From NCBI GenBank assembly GCA_014904985.1, contig MU129107.1, forward strand, positions 62,686 to 108,504: a DNA stretch of 45,819 nt, read 5' to 3'. This document shows, one piece after another, positions 44,371 through 45,819 of this stretch. Numbering within the stretch: position 1 is the first letter of the stretch; every line of letters starts with the position of its first letter. Origin of the DNA: Hydnum rufescens UP504. Taxonomy: Eukaryota > Basidiomycota > Agaricomycetes > Cantharellales > Hydnaceae. Both the position numbers and the translations under genes were made by a program. A model generated the notes under the pieces. The model ran no database searches, was not told the DNA's origin, and worked only from the letters and a program-made list of their open reading frames with translations.

Positions 44371-45425
44371 TACTAAAAGGTATGTTTTTTTAATCTAATT
44401 TTCTATGCGTAGGTGATGCAAAAAGGGCAGCCCAAGCTGCCCTTTTTGTGTCACTTCTAACATATATTCCTCCTATTCTAGATTGCGCGACTGACATCAC
44501 CCAAGCCCGAATGCACCACCACCCGAACCCCCTGCACCCGCATCTCAACACCAAACCAAACCCCATACAACCCCCATACGACAAACCGGGCATGAGCCCA
44601 TATGGACCCTGCTGTCCACATGAATGACAAAATGTGGTACCACACACCTGCTGGAGCGGGTGTGTGGTACTAAAAGGTATGTTTTTTTAATCTAATTTTC
44701 TATGCGTAGGTGACGCAAAAAGGGCAGCCCAAGCTGCCCTTTTTGTGTCACTTCTAACATATATTTCTTCTATTCTAGATTGCGCAACTGACATCACCCA
44801 AGCCCGAATGCACCACCACCCAAACCCCCTGCACCCGCGTCTCGACACCGAACCAAACCCCATACAACCCCCATACAACAAACTGGGCACGAGCCCATAT
44901 GGACCCCGCTGTCCACATGAACGACAAAACACAGTACCACACCCCTGCTGGAGCGGGTGTGTGGTACTAAAAGGTATGTTTTTATTATTATCTAATTTTC
45001 TATGCATAAGTGGCGCAAAAAGGGCAGCCCAAGCTGCCCTTTTGTGTCACTTCTAATATATATTTGTCCTGTTCTAGATTGCGCGACACACATCACCCAA
45101 GCCTGAATGCACCACGACCTGAACCCTCGCACCCGTGTATCGACACTGAACCAAACCCCATACGACCCCCATATGACAAACCGGGCACGAGCCCGTATGG
45201 ACCCCACTGTCCACATGAACAACAAAACACAGTGCCACACACCTGCTCCAGCAGGTGTGTGGTACTAAAAGGTATGTTTTTTTTATATCTAATCTTCTAT
45301 GCACAAGTGATGCAAAAAGGGCAGCGCAAGCAGCCCTTTTTGTGTCACTTCTAACATATATTTCTTCTATTCTAGATCATGCAACCAACATCACCTGAGC
45401 CCAAATGCACCATCACCTGAACCCC

Positions 45426-45819
45426 CCAGCAATGAGAACCCCTGCACCTGCAGGTCAACTGATGTAAATAATATTATAGCTGGGGCCCCAGGGGCCCCAG
45501 GGTCTGATTCCTAGTCAGAGTATGTAATAAATACTGCCCTTGAAGCATCTAATTAGATACAGATAATTGGCTGACTATGCTGGTGAGCTCACAGTGATCA
45601 AAGGTCATGTGATCCCTTATTGGTGGACAAGGGTATGACTGGCGGAACCAAATAGTGTAGCTGCACAGTATGGGCTGCTCAAAAAAGGTCGGCAAAGCAC
45701 AAGCAAGGACCACATCTGACCAGGTTCCTGTCTCCACTGGTGCCCCATCTAGCTTGGTCTCCACTCATCTCAAGGCTCCAAAAACAAGGCAGACATACAA
45801 TGCCCAACTTAATAGGGGG
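45426..45819. other. Right edge after the array
   Basis: The array similarity stops near 45425. A 21-base perfect palindrome CTGGGGCCCCAGGGGCCCCA-G lies at 45480-45500. An open plus-strand stretch (SKKVGKAQARTTSDQVPVST) near 45676-45740 runs toward the window edge; it is too short to classify. Confidence 0.5.

Larger units (their letters stand above)
43597..45425 (+). repeat. Tandem array of exon-intron units with two hairpins per unit
   Basis: Introns (GT or GTATGT donor, CTAAC branch site, TTCTATTCTAG acceptor) lie at 43597-43692, 43778-43884, 44079-44181, 44380-44481, 44677-44778, 44974-45077 and 45272-45375. Exons between them are 43693-43777, 43885-44078, 44182-44379, 44482-44676, 44779-44973 and 45078-45271. 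Acceptor-to-acceptor spacing is 297, 300, 297, 299 and 298. Full exons are close to 195 bases and in phase 1, giving 65-codon modules with the constant block PNPIQPPYDK.GTSPYGP..P. Every intron contains a hairpin (GTGACGCAAAAAGGGCAGC, loop CCAA, then its complement). Each full exon ends in a second one (GTACCACACACCCGCT, then AGCGGGTGTGTGGTAC). Splicing and expression are inferred only from the sites. Confidence 0.75.

Noticed and set aside
44090..45240. Cys/Trp-rich minus-strand open frames repeated in the array
   Set aside because: They are the antisense of the exon and hairpin sequence; the splice signals all point to the plus strand, and palindromic hairpins encode similar KRAA.AALF words on both strands.
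43597..45425. CRISPR array
   Set aside because: Eukaryotic context, 298-base units with splice sites, and no short repeat-spacer pattern.

Overview
This is nuclear DNA from a filamentous basidiomycete, most likely an agaricomycete. Genes are dense, with many 45-100 base GT..AG introns, CTAAC-type branch sites, a membrane protein resembling the basidiomycete DUF6534 family, and a NACHT-WD40 immune-type receptor. I cannot name the species; a Rhizoctonia/Ceratobasidium-like fungus would fit, but that is a guess.

Left part (1-28.3 kb): gene-rich, with ordinary CpG content. Four paralogous membrane fatty acid desaturases (delta-12/oleate-desaturase type) lie within 21 kb: a broken copy at the left edge (1-1476, +) and three apparently intact copies (7890-9993 +, 14042-15676 -, 19370-21088 +). 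Between them are a GNAT acetyltransferase (-), an unrecognised multi-exon gene (-), an EOS1-like N-glycosylation protein (+) and an ABHD1/3-type alpha/beta hydrolase (+). Then follow an LSH/Irc5-type SNF2 remodeller (+), the DUF6534-like membrane protein (+) and a large NACHT-WD40 protein (28385-32917, +). Three small non-autonomous DNA transposons with recognisable ends sit between genes: hAT-type at 2485-3180 and 27552-28194, and a TA-flanked one at 5360-5615. The first separates the 3' half of a LysM-domain coding sequence from whatever lay upstream.

Right part (about 30.3-45.8 kb): composition changes sharply inside the NACHT-WD40 gene. The NACHT exon is CpG-rich, whereas the WD40 exon and nearly everything to its right are CpG-poor. 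This part is repeats: three copies of a 1.2-1.4 kb LTR-like element in both orientations (with C-to-T and G-to-A differences at CpG sites between copies), an older AT-rich intergenic stretch, and an unusual family of tandem exon-intron units. From 43.6 to 45.4 kb that family forms an array with a period near 298 bases. Each unit has a symmetric phase-1 exon of about 195 bases (65 codons) and an intron of about 100 bases. One near-perfect hairpin lies inside every intron and a second spans the last bases of every exon. Older CpG-depleted relatives lie in opposite orientation at 37.3-38.9 kb. I know of no described system with this layout and consider it the most interesting object in the window.

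Likely functional links: the desaturases and the hydrolase may both act on membrane lipids, but their physical linkage need not mean co-regulation. LSH-type remodellers support DNA methylation in other eukaryotes, and methylation is the simplest explanation for the CpG decay on the right; their proximity here is probably coincidental. Several left-side genes (desaturase 1, GNAT, EOS1) need single-base frame corrections to read through, so local sequence error is an alternative to gene decay.
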